A stretch of DNA of 64,000 bases from Bradyrhizobium sp. 170 (GCF_023101085.1 NZ_CP064703.1:6076001-6140000), one strand, 5' to 3'. Shown: positions 25,888 to 35,241, numbered from the stretch's first letter. A program made the numbers and translations. The notes: generated from the letters alone by a model not told the origin.

Positions 25888-26349
25888 ATGGCAACCAAAG
25901 TAAAACCCGTTCCTGAAGGATATCACACCCTCACGCCTTATCTCGTCGTCGACGGCGCGGAAAGGATCATCCAGTTCATGAAGAGCGCATTCGGCGCACA
26001 ATTCGTGTTTGAGCCGATGATGCGGCCCGACGGCAAGATCATGCACGCGGAGCTCAAGATCGGCGATTCCGTCGTGATGATTTCCGATTCTTCCGAGCGC
26101 GCAAAGGCCACCTCGGCCATGCTGCACCTCTACGTGCCCAATGTGGATGCGGTTTACCAGATGGCGCTGAAGGCCGGCGGCACGTCGGTGATGGAGCCTT
26201 CGGACATGTTCTATGGCGACCGCAGCGGCGGCGTGACGGACCCGGCCGGCAATCACTGGCACATCGGCACCCACGTCGAGGACGTTTCGCCTGCCGAGCT
26301 CAAGAAGCGCGCGACGGAATTCATGAAGCAGCAAAACAAGGCGGCCTAG
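25888..26349 (+). CDS. VOC-superfamily protein (PhnB-like)
   Basis: 153 residues starting MATKVKPVPEGYHTLTPYLV behind GAGGAG. The PhnB-like glyoxalase/bleomycin-resistance pattern is visible: YLVVDGAERIIQFMKSAFGA, MMRPDGKIMHAELKIGDSVV, and the end DMFYGDRSGGVTDPAGNHWH with EDVSPAELKKR. These proteins bind metal or small ligands; activity unknown. Monocistronic by spacing. Confidence 0.88.
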   Translation: MATKVKPVPEGYHTLTPYLVVDGAERIIQFMKSAFGAQFVFEPMMRPDGKIMHAELKIGDSVVMISDSSERAKATSAMLHLYVPNVDAVYQMALKAGGTSVMEPSDMFYGDRSGGVTDPAGNHWHIGTHVEDVSPAELKKRATEFMKQQNKAA

Positions 26350-26388
26350 CGCCCCTCGCTGTAGAATGATGCGGGGCGGATTAGCTTC

Positions 26389-26490
26389 GTAGGGTGGGTT
26401 AGCATAGCGTAACCCACCGCTGCACGAACCGCGCATCGACACGTTGGTGGGTTACGCCTTCGGCTAAATTAGGCGGAAGCCGTAGCCCAC
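26389..26490. repeat. Dispersed palindrome, type B, with extra tail
   Basis: gtagggtgggttagcatagcgtaacccacc pairs with ggtgggttacgccttcggc. The central cgaaccgcgcatcgacacgtt matches the copy at 25103. Beyond it the DNA continues as a degenerate additional arm (gtagcccacc near 26481) and an outer pair gcggattagc near 26377 / gctaatccggc near 26534, as if two elements were nested. Confidence 0.75.
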
Positions 26491-26544
26491 CGTTCGACAG
26501 CTCCAACACACACACTAGGGCGGACTACGCTTCGCTAATCCGGC

Positions 26545-27063
26545 CTAGTGCTTGATTGCCTTTCGCATCACACTTTCAATATAGGCGGATTTGGCGTCGG
26601 TATAAGCCTCGCGATCCGTCTGGTATTCGGTTGCAAGTCGCCTCTTGAGCTGCTCGTAAATCCCAGCTTCCTCTGGATGAATGCGCAAATAGTCTCTGAA
26701 CGCCAACCGCTGCCACATCTCTCCATGCACCTCCGTCACATGCACATGGTGGGAGCGCTTCGATCCAAAAGGTGGCATGCCTTTAACGAAGAACATTCGA
26801 TCCTTCTTCGGATTGTCGGCCCAGTAGATATAATCAAGATTTCGAAGGGCTTCGACAAAGGTAGCCTGCGCGTCTGCCAGTGATCGGACCGCAATCAGAA
26901 TATCTATGATAGGCTTGGCGGATAAGCCGGGAACGGCCGTACTTCCGAAATGCTCAAGTCCCAATACGAAGGACGAATCGAGTGTCGCGCGCAACCGTTT
27001 GGCCTCTTGGTCGAACAATGACGGCCAGCGCGGATCGTAGTTGACAATCTCAACCTCATCCAT
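26545..27063 (-). CDS. GrpB-family nucleotidyltransferase-fold protein
   Basis: 172 residues starting MDEVEIVNYDPRWPSLFDQE. The GrpB (UPF0157) signature is VLGLEHFGSTAVPGLSAKPI followed by IIDILIAVRSL (nucleotidyltransferase-like GS...D-x-D pattern with IDILI), plus FFVKGMPPFGSKRSHHVHV and the C-terminal FRDYLRIHPEEAGIYEQLKR. Predicted nucleotide transfer activity; the biological role is unsettled, including in E. coli-type or Enterococcus homologues. GC appears somewhat below that of neighbours. Confidence 0.85.
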   Translation of the reverse strand: MDEVEIVNYDPRWPSLFDQEAKRLRATLDSSFVLGLEHFGSTAVPGLSAKPIIDILIAVRSLADAQATFVEALRNLDYIYWADNPKKDRMFFVKGMPPFGSKRSHHVHVTEVHGEMWQRLAFRDYLRIHPEEAGIYEQLKRRLATEYQTDREAYTDAKSAYIESVMRKAIKH

Positions 27064-27138
27064 CTCTCGGCTCCATGACCAAGCCGCCCCAGGTATCGTG
27101 AAACCGCAGTAGCATTGTCCCCTAGCATCTACCGTCCA

Positions 27139-28671
27139 TCACAACGGCAAATTGTCGTGCTTCTTCGCCGGCATTTCGACCTTCTTGTCTTTCAGCATCG
27201 CGAGCGCCCGCGCGATCCGCTTCCTTGTTGAATGCGGCATGATGACGTCGTCGATGTAGCCGCGTTCGGCCGCGATGAAGGGGGACAGGAAGCGGTCTTC
27301 GTATTCCTTGGTGCGTTTGGCGATCGCATCGGGATCGTTCATGTCGCTGCGGAAGATGATTTCGACTGCGCCCTTGGCGCCCATCACGGCGATCTGGGCG
27401 GTCGGCCAGGCGTAGTTCATGTCGGCGCCGATTTCCTTGGACGCCATCACGTCGAAGGCGCCGCCATAGGCCTTGCGGGTGATGATGGTGACGAGCGGCA
27501 CCGTGCATTGCGAGTAGGCGAACAGCAGCTTCGCGCCGTGCTTGATCAGGCCGCCATACTCCTGCGCGGTGCCCGGCAGGAAGCCCGGCACGTCGACGAA
27601 CGTCACGATCGGGATGTTGAAGGCATCACAAAAACGAACGAAGCGCGCGGCCTTGCGTGAGGCGTCAGAGTCGAGCACGCCCGCCAGCACCATCGGCTGG
27701 TTGGCGACGAAGCCGACCGTGCGGCCGGCGATGCGGCCGAATCCAGTGACGATGTTCCGGGCAAAGGTCTCGGAGATTTCGAAGAAGTCGCCCTCGTCCA
27801 CGACCTTGCCGATCAGCTCCTTCATGTCATAGGGCTTGTTCGGATTGTCGGGGATCAGCGTATCCAGCGACATGTCCACGCGCTCGATGTCGTCAAAGCT
27901 CGGCCATTCCGGCACGCCGTCGGTGTTGTTGGACGGCAGGAAATCGATCAGCCGGCGCATCTGCAGCAGCGTCTCGACGTCGTTCTCGAACGCGCCATCC
28001 GCGATCGAGGAGCGCGTGGCGTGCACGGAAGCCCCGCCGAGCTCTTCGGCCGTGACCACCTCGTTGGTGACGGTCTTTACCACGTCGGGGCCGGTGACGA
28101 ACATGTAAGAGGTGTTCTTCACCATGAAGATGAAGTCGGTCATCGCGGGCGAATAGACGTCGCCGCCGGCGCACGGGCCCATGATGACGGATATCTGCGG
28201 GATCACGCCCGAGGCGATGACGTTGCGGCGGAACACGTAGGAATAGCCTGCGAGCGCCGCCACGCCCTCCTGGATGCGCGCGCCGCCGGCGTCATAGAGG
28301 CCGATGATCGGCGCCCTCGCCTTCATCGCCATGTCCTGAAGTTTGGTGATCTTCAGCGCGTGGGTCTCGGACAGCGAGCCGCCGAACACCGTAAAATCCT
28401 TGGCGAACACAAACGTCTTGCGGCCATTGACGGTGCCCCAGCCGGTGACGACGCCGTCGCCCGGCACTTTTGACTTCTCCATGCCGAATTCGGTCGAGCG
28501 GTGCTCGACGAACATGTCGAATTCCTCGAACGAGCCCTTGTCGAGCAGCAATTCGATGCGCTCCCGCGCGGTCAGCTTGCCGCGGGCGTGCTGCGCCTCG
28601 ATGCGCTTCTCGCCGCCGCCGAGCTTGGCGCCGGCGCGCCGTTCTTCGAGGGTGTCCAGGATGTCCTTCAT
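27139..28671 (-). CDS. pccB: Acyl-CoA carboxylase beta subunit (propionyl-CoA type)
   Basis: 510 residues starting [20 protein letters not shown] with GGAG upstream; length and start match biotin-dependent propionyl-CoA carboxylase carboxyltransferase subunits. Family signs: [38 protein letters not shown], the acyl-CoA pocket [17 protein letters not shown], and [17 protein letters not shown] with [18 protein letters not shown]. It carboxylates propionyl-CoA to methylmalonyl-CoA with a biotin subunit encoded elsewhere. No pccA or mutase gene is adjacent. Confidence 0.93.
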   Translation of the reverse strand: MKDILDTLEERRAGAKLGGGEKRIEAQHARGKLTARERIELLLDKGSFEEFDMFVEHRSTEFGMEKSKVPGDGVVTGWGTVNGRKTFVFAKDFTVFGGSLSETHALKITKLQDMAMKARAPIIGLYDAGGARIQEGVAALAGYSYVFRRNVIASGVIPQISVIMGPCAGGDVYSPAMTDFIFMVKNTSYMFVTGPDVVKTVTNEVVTAEELGGASVHATRSSIADGAFENDVETLLQMRRLIDFLPSNNTDGVPEWPSFDDIERVDMSLDTLIPDNPNKPYDMKELIGKVVDEGDFFEISETFARNIVTGFGRIAGRTVGFVANQPMVLAGVLDSDASRKAARFVRFCDAFNIPIVTFVDVPGFLPGTAQEYGGLIKHGAKLLFAYSQCTVPLVTIITRKAYGGAFDVMASKEIGADMNYAWPTAQIAVMGAKGAVEIIFRSDMNDPDAIAKRTKEYEDRFLSPFIAAERGYIDDVIMPHSTRKRIARALAMLKDKKVEMPAKKHDNLPL

Positions 28672-28807
28672 GCTGCTCCGCCCGCCTTTTGGGTAACGAT
28701 TTAAGGGCCTTCTAACACGGCCTTTTCGGAAGCGGAAACACCTCATCCGGCCTCTGGTACCGCCGCCTGACGCCCCCTATATCCGCATCCTGACCATGGG
28801 GAATGGA

Positions 28808-29215
28808 ATGACCGATACCGCAAGCGCCGACACCTCGGGCGCCGTTACAGGGGGTGTGCGAACGGTGCTGCGGCTGGAGGGATTAGCGCTCTTTATCGGG
28901 ATGACGCTGCTTTACTATATCTGGGACGGCGACTGGTGGGTTTACGCCCTGCTGTTCTTCGTGCCGGACCTCAGCTTTGCGGCCTACCTGTCGGGGCCGC
29001 GTTTCGGCGCCCTCATCTACAACACCGTGCACAGCTATCTGGCGCCAGTCGCGATCATGACCGGCGGATTTGCCACCGCCTCGCCGCTCATTCTCTCGAT
29101 CGCCATGATCTGGCTGGCCCATATCGGCTTCGACCGCGCGCTCGGCTACGGCCTGAAATACGCCACCGGTTTTGGCTTCACCCATATGGGACGAATCGGG
29201 AAGCTTCCGAATTGA
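28808..29215 (+). CDS. DUF4260 membrane protein
   Basis: 135 residues. Four hydrophobic segments (LEGLALFIGMTLLYYI, VYALLFFVPDLSFAAYL, SYLAPVAIMTGGFATASPLI, LILSIAMIWLAHIGFDRA) and the end GYGLKYATGFGFTHMGRIG are those of DUF4260 proteins, which often sit with transcription factors. Function unknown. The ATG at 28808 has GGGGA five bases upstream; an in-frame ATG at 28796 is the alternative. Confidence 0.85.
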   Translation: MTDTASADTSGAVTGGVRTVLRLEGLALFIGMTLLYYIWDGDWWVYALLFFVPDLSFAAYLSGPRFGALIYNTVHSYLAPVAIMTGGFATASPLILSIAMIWLAHIGFDRALGYGLKYATGFGFTHMGRIGKLPN

Positions 29216-29287
29216 CAGCCGATTGACCGCTTGATGTAGTCCCACCCAAAGCTGCCCACAGGACAGCAATAAAATTTGGGGGGATTG

Positions 29288-30289
29288 ATGCTGACGGATT
29301 GGCGCTTCACGGCTGCGGCTGTGATTTTCTGTACGGGACTATTGTTCACCAGCATCGAAACCTCAGCGCAATCGATGCCGAAGGACGTCGCGGCGCGCAC
29401 CGAAATCTACGCGATCCCGTCGCTGACGATTTCCGACCAGCAATTCCTCATCGGCGATGCCAACGGCAAGCAGGTCACGGTTGCCGGCCAATTCCGCATC
29501 GCGCAAGGCGCCGGCAAGCTTCCCGTCGTGGTGCTGATGCATGGATCGAGCGGCGTCGGCGCCGGGATGGATCCGTGGGTGCGCCATTTCAATGCGATGG
29601 GGATTTCCACCTTCGTCATCGACGGCTTCAGCGGCCGCGGGCTGACGACGGTCGGCCCCAACCAGGCCCTGCTCGGCCGGCTCAATTTCATCGTCGATAT
29701 CTACCGCTCGCTGGAGATCCTTGCCAAACATCCGCGCGTCGACCCTGAAAGGATCGTGCTGATGGGATTTTCACGCGGCGGACAGGCCACGCTCTACGCC
29801 AGCCTCGAACGCTTCCACAAGCTATGGAACAAGTCCGGCGCGCAGTTCGCCGCCTACATTCCGTTCTATCCGGATTGCTCGACCAGCTATGCCACCGACG
29901 CCGAGACCGTGGCGCGTCCGATCCGGATCTACCACGGCACGCCGGACGACTATAACCCGGTCGCAAGCTGCAAGGCCTATCTCGCCCGCCTGCAGGAAGC
30001 CAGGCGCGACGCGGTGCTGACGGAATATCCGGATTCCGCACATGGCTTCGATGCCGGCCTGCTCGGCCTGAGCACGGTCACCGTATCAGCCAATGCACAG
30101 TCGGCGCGGGATTGCCGGCTCAAGGAAGGCGAAGGCGGCGTGCTGATGAACGACGATACGAAGGCGCCCTTCACCTACAAGGACGCCTGCATCGCGCTCA
30201 ACCCGCATGTCGGCGGCAACCCGACGACCGCGCAGGAAGCGCGCAAGGCGGTGAGCGAATTCCTGCAGGCGCTGTTGAAGCTGGGGTAG
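29288..30289 (+). CDS. Exported dienelactone-hydrolase-type alpha/beta hydrolase
   Basis: 333 residues with a signal peptide (FTAAAVIFCTGLLFTSIETSA). LMHGSSGVGAG forms the oxyanion region, VLMGFSRGGQ the nucleophile elbow, HGTPDDYNP the acid and DSAHGFD the histidine. This order is that of dienelactone-hydrolase-like enzymes. It hydrolyses an ester or lactone in the periplasm; substrate unknown. GGGGGGA before the ATG sets the start. Confidence 0.87.
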   Translation: MLTDWRFTAAAVIFCTGLLFTSIETSAQSMPKDVAARTEIYAIPSLTISDQQFLIGDANGKQVTVAGQFRIAQGAGKLPVVVLMHGSSGVGAGMDPWVRHFNAMGISTFVIDGFSGRGLTTVGPNQALLGRLNFIVDIYRSLEILAKHPRVDPERIVLMGFSRGGQATLYASLERFHKLWNKSGAQFAAYIPFYPDCSTSYATDAETVARPIRIYHGTPDDYNPVASCKAYLARLQEARRDAVLTEYPDSAHGFDAGLLGLSTVTVSANAQSARDCRLKEGEGGVLMNDDTKAPFTYKDACIALNPHVGGNPTTAQEARKAVSEFLQALLKLG

Positions 30290-30394
30290 CGGCGGCGTGA
30301 TGGAACCCGCCCCACAGGTCAGGCGGGGGGTGAAACCAATGAACCCGTTTGCGGTTCTGGCGTTGATGGCCATACCTAAATGGAGGCCATGAAG

Positions 30395-30883
30395 ATGTCT
30401 GGATCCAGTATCACTCAAAAGGCGTTGCTGTTTACATTACTATGCCTGCCCTTAGGCGCGGCCGTGGCCGCACCTGTCTCGCCTTTCGTCGCCATGGCGG
30501 GCACTTGGTCCGGCGGAGGAATGCTGAATACGACCGACGGACAACAGGAGCAATTGCGCTGCCGCGCGACATACGACGTCGCCGGAAGCGGCGAGCAACT
30601 TCGGCTCAATCTGAGATGCGCCAGCGCGAGCTATAATTTCGATCTCGCAAGCGAGGTCGAATACCGTGGCGGCGCGATCAGGGGTTCATGGAGCGAAGCA
30701 AGCCGCAACGCATCCGGCACGCTTTCCGGACGTGCGTCCGGCGATCACGTCGAGGCTGCAGCACGAGGCGACAGTTTTTCGGCCAACCTGTCCTTGACGA
30801 CACGCGGCGGCCGGCAGACGGTGTCGATCCAGCCTCAGGGCACCAACATCACGTCCGTCTCGCTGGCGCTGAGCCGGCGTTAG
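30395..30883 (+). CDS. Exported hypothetical protein (162 aa)
   Basis: Signal peptide GSSITQKALLFTLLCLPLGA ending at VAA. The mature protein begins PVSPFVAMAGTWSGGGMLNT, a lipocalin-like start seen in a recurrent rhizobial family, and continues as a beta-barrel-like array with two cysteines (LRCRATYD, LRCASASYN). The start at 30395 is chosen because GGAGG is eight bases upstream; ATGs at 30380 and 30389 are worse placed. It may bind a small hydrophobic ligand, which is inference. Confidence 0.7.
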   Translation: MSGSSITQKALLFTLLCLPLGAAVAAPVSPFVAMAGTWSGGGMLNTTDGQQEQLRCRATYDVAGSGEQLRLNLRCASASYNFDLASEVEYRGGAIRGSWSEASRNASGTLSGRASGDHVEAAARGDSFSANLSLTTRGGRQTVSIQPQGTNITSVSLALSRR

Positions 30884-30922
30884 CGATATCGGCGAGGCGA
30901 TCCGGCGCACGGCTATCCAGCC

Positions 30923-32311
30923 TTACGGCAGCCGCTTGCCCGGCATGTCGTTGCCGTTCTGATGCAGCGTCAGCGACGGCGCCACGCCACCTTCCGGCCG
31001 AGCGAAGCTGACCTGCGCGTCGACCACGCGATAGAAAAACTCGGCCTCGCTCTCGGCGAAGACCTCGAACTCGCGCTGCGCCGTCGCCTGAATGTACAGC
31101 CGTCCACCATCGGGGCGCACCGTCAGGATGAAGCTCGGCGTCACCTCATAACGGCCGGCATAGGTTGCGAGAATTTGCGGATCGACCGGCACCTGTCGGC
31201 GCAGCTTGGGAAGCGCGTAAGCGGCATTGATCAAATGCATGCCCGCACGCGTATTGGCCGAGTAGTCGGCTGCATTGGACAGCAGGAGGCGGGCACGCCT
31301 GCTCTTCGTCGAAAATCCGACAAAGGATGCGTAGCCGCCGGTGCCGCCATCCTTCCAGACGACCTCATCATTGTGAAGGGTCGAGATAAACCAGCCTTGC
31401 CCGACCAATGGCGTACCCTGGCCGGTCGGCCGGCGCTCGCCGAAGGTCATCTCCATGGCAGCCGCCAGCGGCGTACGCCGGTTGCCCATGCTCACGTCCA
31501 GAAACGTAAAGAGATCGTTCGCCGTCGAACGGAGCGCACCGGCGCCCGCCAATGTCGGAATGTCCCAGTTCGCCACCGGCGCGAGGCTGGCGTCGTGACC
31601 GCGCGCCAGGCGTTCCTTCATGGAAGGCGACAGCGTAATGCGGGTGCTGTCCATTCCGAGTGGCGCGCAAATGCGCGAGACGACGAGTTCCTCGTAACTC
31701 GAGCCCGCGCGCAAGGCGAGCGCATGGCCCAGCAGGCCGAAGCCGAGATTCGCGTATTCATAATGCGTTCCGGGCGCAAACGATAATTTGTAACTGGCTA
31801 GAAAATCGTAGAGCTGCCCGACCGTGTAGTCTGCATAAGGATTGTTCTTGTCAGCCGGCTTGAAGTTGGATGGCAAGCGCGGCAAGCCCGACGTGTAGGT
31901 CGCGAGATCGAGCAGCGTGATGGGCTTGCCATCGAACTCGGGCACGTGCACGTCGCGCGGCAGAAATTTGGCCACGGGATCGCCGGGCGAAACTTCGCCA
32001 CGCACCACCATGTCGGCAAACAGCAACGCGGTGAAAACCTTGGTGATCGAACCGATCTCGAAGACCGTGTCAGCGTCGAGGGCACGATTGCTTTCAGAAC
32101 CGGACTGCCCGTACGCGAAAACGCTGCGCCGGTCACCGTCAAGAAGGCCCGCGACAAGCCCCAGGCTTTCGCGCCCGACATCCACGCGCTCCCTGAGGAT
32201 GGCAGAAACGCTGTGCTCCGGCGACGCCTGCGCCCAGGCGCGGGCCGGCCCAAGCGAAAGCGCCAACCCTCCTACCACGACCGAGCGGCGAGACAGTACG
32301 CAGAGCCCCAT
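30923..32311 (-). CDS. Exported serine hydrolase, class C beta-lactamase-like
   Basis: 462 residues with a twin-arginine-like signal (LSRRSVVVGGLALSLGPARA). The active-site SxxK is SITK (88-91), the YxN motif is YAN (186-188) and the third motif region is KDGGTGGYASF. A C-terminal domain after about residue 350 resembles the extra lipocalin-like domain of EstB/PBP-type esterases. It is more likely an esterase or D-aminopeptidase-like enzyme than a true AmpC. It lies 61 bases downstream of the class D gene, same strand. The ATG at 32311 is preferred over a TTG nine bases upstream. Confidence 0.87.
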   Translation of the reverse strand: MGLCVLSRRSVVVGGLALSLGPARAWAQASPEHSVSAILRERVDVGRESLGLVAGLLDGDRRSVFAYGQSGSESNRALDADTVFEIGSITKVFTALLFADMVVRGEVSPGDPVAKFLPRDVHVPEFDGKPITLLDLATYTSGLPRLPSNFKPADKNNPYADYTVGQLYDFLASYKLSFAPGTHYEYANLGFGLLGHALALRAGSSYEELVVSRICAPLGMDSTRITLSPSMKERLARGHDASLAPVANWDIPTLAGAGALRSTANDLFTFLDVSMGNRRTPLAAAMEMTFGERRPTGQGTPLVGQGWFISTLHNDEVVWKDGGTGGYASFVGFSTKSRRARLLLSNAADYSANTRAGMHLINAAYALPKLRRQVPVDPQILATYAGRYEVTPSFILTVRPDGGRLYIQATAQREFEVFAESEAEFFYRVVDAQVSFARPEGGVAPSLTLHQNGNDMPGKRLP

Positions 32312-32372
32312 GGCCGGCAATGCTAATCCGGCGTATTCCTGCGTACCAGTAAAGTCTGCGTGGGCCGGCTCG

Positions 32373-33239
32373 TCAGATCGCCACGATATCGGCGAGGCAC
32401 TGCTGCACCACCGTCATGCGCGCGGCGATGTGGCTCTGCTCCTTGCAGTCCATGTTCATGGCGAACACGGTCTGCTGGCTGCCCTTCTCGGCCCAGCCGA
32501 CCATCCAGCCCAGTGACGGCTTGCCTTGCTCGGCGCCCAGCAGGCCGCTCTTGGCGCGGATGGTGGCGTCGCCGACCTTCGTCACGGTGAGGATATCGCG
32601 CGTCAGTTCCTGACTGCGCTTGGACACCGGCAGCACGCCGCGCCGCAGCCGGTCGACGAAATCGATCTGCTGAATGGGATCGATGCGTAAATTGCCGGTC
32701 AGCCAGAACTGGTCGATGCCGCCGCCGATGTCGCGGTTGCCATAGTCGAACAGGTCGAGATATTTCTGCATCCGCTCCTGCCCGATGCGCCGGGCAATTT
32801 CCTGATAGACCGGCACTGCGGAAGCGGCGATCGCCGAGCGCAGCGTGTGGTCCTTGTTCCAGGGCTCGATGCTGCGTGTCACGCCGTCCCACTTGAAGAC
32901 GTCCTTGTCGGGGTCCTCGACCACGCCGGTCTCCAGCGCGATGACCGAATTCGGAATCTTGAAGGTCGAGGCCGGCAGCCTGCCCTCGCCCGAGCGCACC
33001 TTGTCGCTGGCGATGATCAGATAATCGTCCACCTTGTAGGCGACGAAGGTACCTGTCGTTCCGAGGTCGAAAAACCGCTTGGCCAGATCGTCGCGAAACT
33101 CGCTGCGCTGGTAGGAGACATTGGCGAAACTGCGGGACGGAAGAATGCTCGCGGCGGTAAGAAGGCCGAGCGCATGACGACGATTGATCACGGTGGTATC
33201 CGGGCTGGTTGAGGGAGGCAGAAACGATGCAAATGGCAT
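32373..33239 (-). CDS. Class D (OXA-type) beta-lactamase
   Basis: 288 residues. All class D motifs are present: STFK (91-94) with the lysine that is normally carboxylated, SAV (140-142), YGN (166-168), KSG (230-232) and GWAEKG near the end. The enzyme hydrolyses penicillins and related beta-lactams in the periplasm; the substrate range cannot be read from sequence. N-terminus VINRRHALGLLTAASILPSR is a twin-arginine-like signal; a GTG at 33191 would give it directly and neither start has a strong ribosome binding site. No mobile element flanks it, so it is probably a chromosomal housekeeping copy. Confidence 0.92.
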   Translation of the reverse strand: MPFASFLPPSTSPDTTVINRRHALGLLTAASILPSRSFANVSYQRSEFRDDLAKRFFDLGTTGTFVAYKVDDYLIIASDKVRSGEGRLPASTFKIPNSVIALETGVVEDPDKDVFKWDGVTRSIEPWNKDHTLRSAIAASAVPVYQEIARRIGQERMQKYLDLFDYGNRDIGGGIDQFWLTGNLRIDPIQQIDFVDRLRRGVLPVSKRSQELTRDILTVTKVGDATIRAKSGLLGAEQGKPSLGWMVGWAEKGSQQTVFAMNMDCKEQSHIAARMTVVQQCLADIVAI

Positions 33240-33327
33240 CGTGGTAAAACAATGACAATCGGGCCTTTAGTTTGATCCGTGTTCCCGGCGCAAGGCGGCC
33301 GTCCGCTCGCGCGAAAAGCTCTCGCAA

Positions 33328-33594
33328 TCAGCGAATCCGGCCCGACAGCCGCAGCACGAAGACCAGCACTTCGGCGACCGCCTTGTAGAGATCCGGCGGA
33401 ATTTCGTCGCCGATGTCGACATGGGACAAGGCGCCAGCCAGCACCTCGTTCTCCTCGATCGGGATGTCATGTTCGCGGGCGAGTTCGATGATCTTCGCGC
33501 CGATGACGCCCTTGCCCTTGGCGACGACGCGCGGGGCGCCGGTCTTGTCATAGTGCAGCGCGACCGCGAGCTTGCTTTTGGTCTCGACGCTCAT
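33328..33594 (-). CDS. FlhB C-terminal-domain-like protein
   Basis: 88 residues starting MSVETKSKLAVALHYDKTGA. It corresponds to the cytoplasmic C-terminal domain of the flagellar export switch FlhB (VALHYDKTGAPRVVAKGKGV, IPIEENEVLAGALSHVDIGD, IPPDLYKAVAEVLVFVLRL) but lacks the NPTH autocleavage site and the membrane part. Such stand-alone proteins (FhlB-like) occur beside fliK. Its ATG overlaps the fliK stop as ATGA, so translation is coupled. Confidence 0.88.
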   Translation of the reverse strand: MSVETKSKLAVALHYDKTGAPRVVAKGKGVIGAKIIELAREHDIPIEENEVLAGALSHVDIGDEIPPDLYKAVAEVLVFVLRLSGRIR

Positions 33595-35186
33595 AGCGCG
33601 CGGTCCAGAAAATGCCCGGCACGGGCGGCTTGTGCGGGCTGCGGCGGCGCGCCGTCGCGGATCACGATATCGCCGGGCTGCAATTCGGCCCGGCTCAGCG
33701 CCTGGCTCAGGTCGGATGCGCCGGCGCGCAGTTGCTCTGCCGTAGCGTGCCGTTCCGCCCAGATCCGCACCGAGGTCTTCTCGCCGGTGAGCGATATCAG
33801 CGCGTGAACCGGACCGGCCGGCTCGACGTCGAGCGAAAATCGCGCCCGCCACACCCGCTTGGCGGCCTCGATTTCCTGTTCGCCGCCATCGCGGGAAATC
33901 TCGAACTGTGCCATCGCCGTGCCCTGCGGCGTCGCGAACGGAATCTCGAAATTCCAGCGCGGCACATTCATATCGGCCTTCGGTGCCGAAGTGTCGATAC
34001 GATCCGGCAAGGACGCCACCTGCAGCAGGGTTTGCCGTGCGATGGCGGCATCGGTGTCGTCGAGCAGATGATGCGCGGTCGCCTCGAGCGGCGCATGCGG
34101 CGCGATGGTGGGCTGCGCGATAGGCTGCGCGGCCGGCAGCGCGCCGCGGATTGGCGGCGGCGGCGTGTTGGTGTGAAAGGTCATGTCGCCGCCTCGAACG
34201 TCTTTCGACGTGGCGGCGACGCGCACCGGGTTGCCAAGCTCCTGCAGCGCTTCCTGCAGCAGGTTCAAGGTCGCACCGGCGGAAGGTCCGCCGTCGAGCG
34301 CAGCTGCAAGCGGACTGCGCGCGACCTGGCCGGCCAGCGCCAGGTTTTCGGCGACCACCAACCGCGCCTGCGGCAGCAGGATTTCCGGGACATCGAGATT
34401 GGGCGACGAAGACGGCGCAAGGTTCGGGGCGGTGGCCTGTGTCGGCGCGGCTTGCTGTGCTCCTGCCGGTGTCGCCGGCGTCGCGACCGTCGAATTGAAG
34501 CCGAGCGCCGACTGCAGCGTCTGACGAAGCACGATCAGCGCGGCCTTGAGATCGGGAACGCCGCTCGGGGGGACTGTGCCTGCCGCCAGCGACGCTTCAA
34601 GAAAGATTCCGGACTTCTGGAATGCCGTCTTGATGTCGCCGCCGTCGAGGTTTTGATCGAGGCTGGTCTGTTGCGCCAGCACCTGCGCGATCGCCGCCTG
34701 CAATTTCGGCGGCAGATTGCTGGCGGAAACCGCCGCGCCGAGATTGGCAAACAACGGCGCCAGGCTGTCCTGTTCGGTGACCGCGGCTTGAGCGGCTGCG
34801 GAGACGGCTGCGCGCTCCAGCGGCGTCAGCACGTTCTTCGGTGACACGATGGCCGGCCGATTGGCGGCCGCATCGGCCAGCGCGTCGGGTGACAAAGTGA
34901 CGGCGTCGGCACCTGCGGCATCGCCGCCCTGCCCGACCACGGCGAGGCGGATGCCGTCCCTGGTCTGCGTGACCGCAAGCTGCAGGTTCTGGCCCTGCTG
35001 CAACGGAATTTCCGAGGCCACGTCGATCGAGAGGCTGGCGATCGCGATCCGCACCAGATCGGCGGACAGCACTTTCAGGACCTGCGCGTTGACCACCCTC
35101 CCCGGCTGCAGCACGAGTTCGGGCGCCACGCCGCCAGCCTCTTGGGCTGATAGCACCGGGAGAACGGGATTGATTGATATCGCCAT
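33591..35186 (-). CDS. fliK: Flagellar hook-length control protein FliK
   Basis: 531 residues. Low-conservation, Ala/Pro/Gln-rich N-terminus (LPVLSAQEAGGVAPELVLQP) that acts as the hook-length ruler. The conserved C-terminal switch domain is at about 390-520 (MNVPRWNFEIPFATPQGTAM, RVWRARFSLDVEPAGPVHAL, IWAERHATAEQLRAGASDL). It is secreted by the flagellar export apparatus and signals FlhB to switch to filament export. Other flagellar genes are not in the window. A near-consensus CtrA site lies 40-55 bases upstream. Confidence 0.88.
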   Translation of the reverse strand: MAISINPVLPVLSAQEAGGVAPELVLQPGRVVNAQVLKVLSADLVRIAIASLSIDVASEIPLQQGQNLQLAVTQTRDGIRLAVVGQGGDAAGADAVTLSPDALADAAANRPAIVSPKNVLTPLERAAVSAAAQAAVTEQDSLAPLFANLGAAVSASNLPPKLQAAIAQVLAQQTSLDQNLDGGDIKTAFQKSGIFLEASLAAGTVPPSGVPDLKAALIVLRQTLQSALGFNSTVATPATPAGAQQAAPTQATAPNLAPSSSPNLDVPEILLPQARLVVAENLALAGQVARSPLAAALDGGPSAGATLNLLQEALQELGNPVRVAATSKDVRGGDMTFHTNTPPPPIRGALPAAQPIAQPTIAPHAPLEATAHHLLDDTDAAIARQTLLQVASLPDRIDTSAPKADMNVPRWNFEIPFATPQGTAMAQFEISRDGGEQEIEAAKRVWRARFSLDVEPAGPVHALISLTGEKTSVRIWAERHATAEQLRAGASDLSQALSRAELQPGDIVIRDGAPPQPAQAARAGHFLDRAL

Positions 35187-35225
35187 ATCTGAGGTCTCGG
35201 CCAGGCTAGAGGCTAACCCGGCGTC

Positions 35226-35241
35226 GTAAACCTCTCGTTAA
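35226..35241 (-). promoter_or_regulatory. Near-consensus CtrA site upstream of fliK
   Basis: Minus strand TTAACGAGAGGTTTAC matches TTAA-N7-TTAAC with one mismatch (third base of the second half). Flagellar genes are commonly CtrA-controlled in Alphaproteobacteria, and position -40 to -55 from the ATG is reasonable for a promoter element. Confidence 0.45.
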
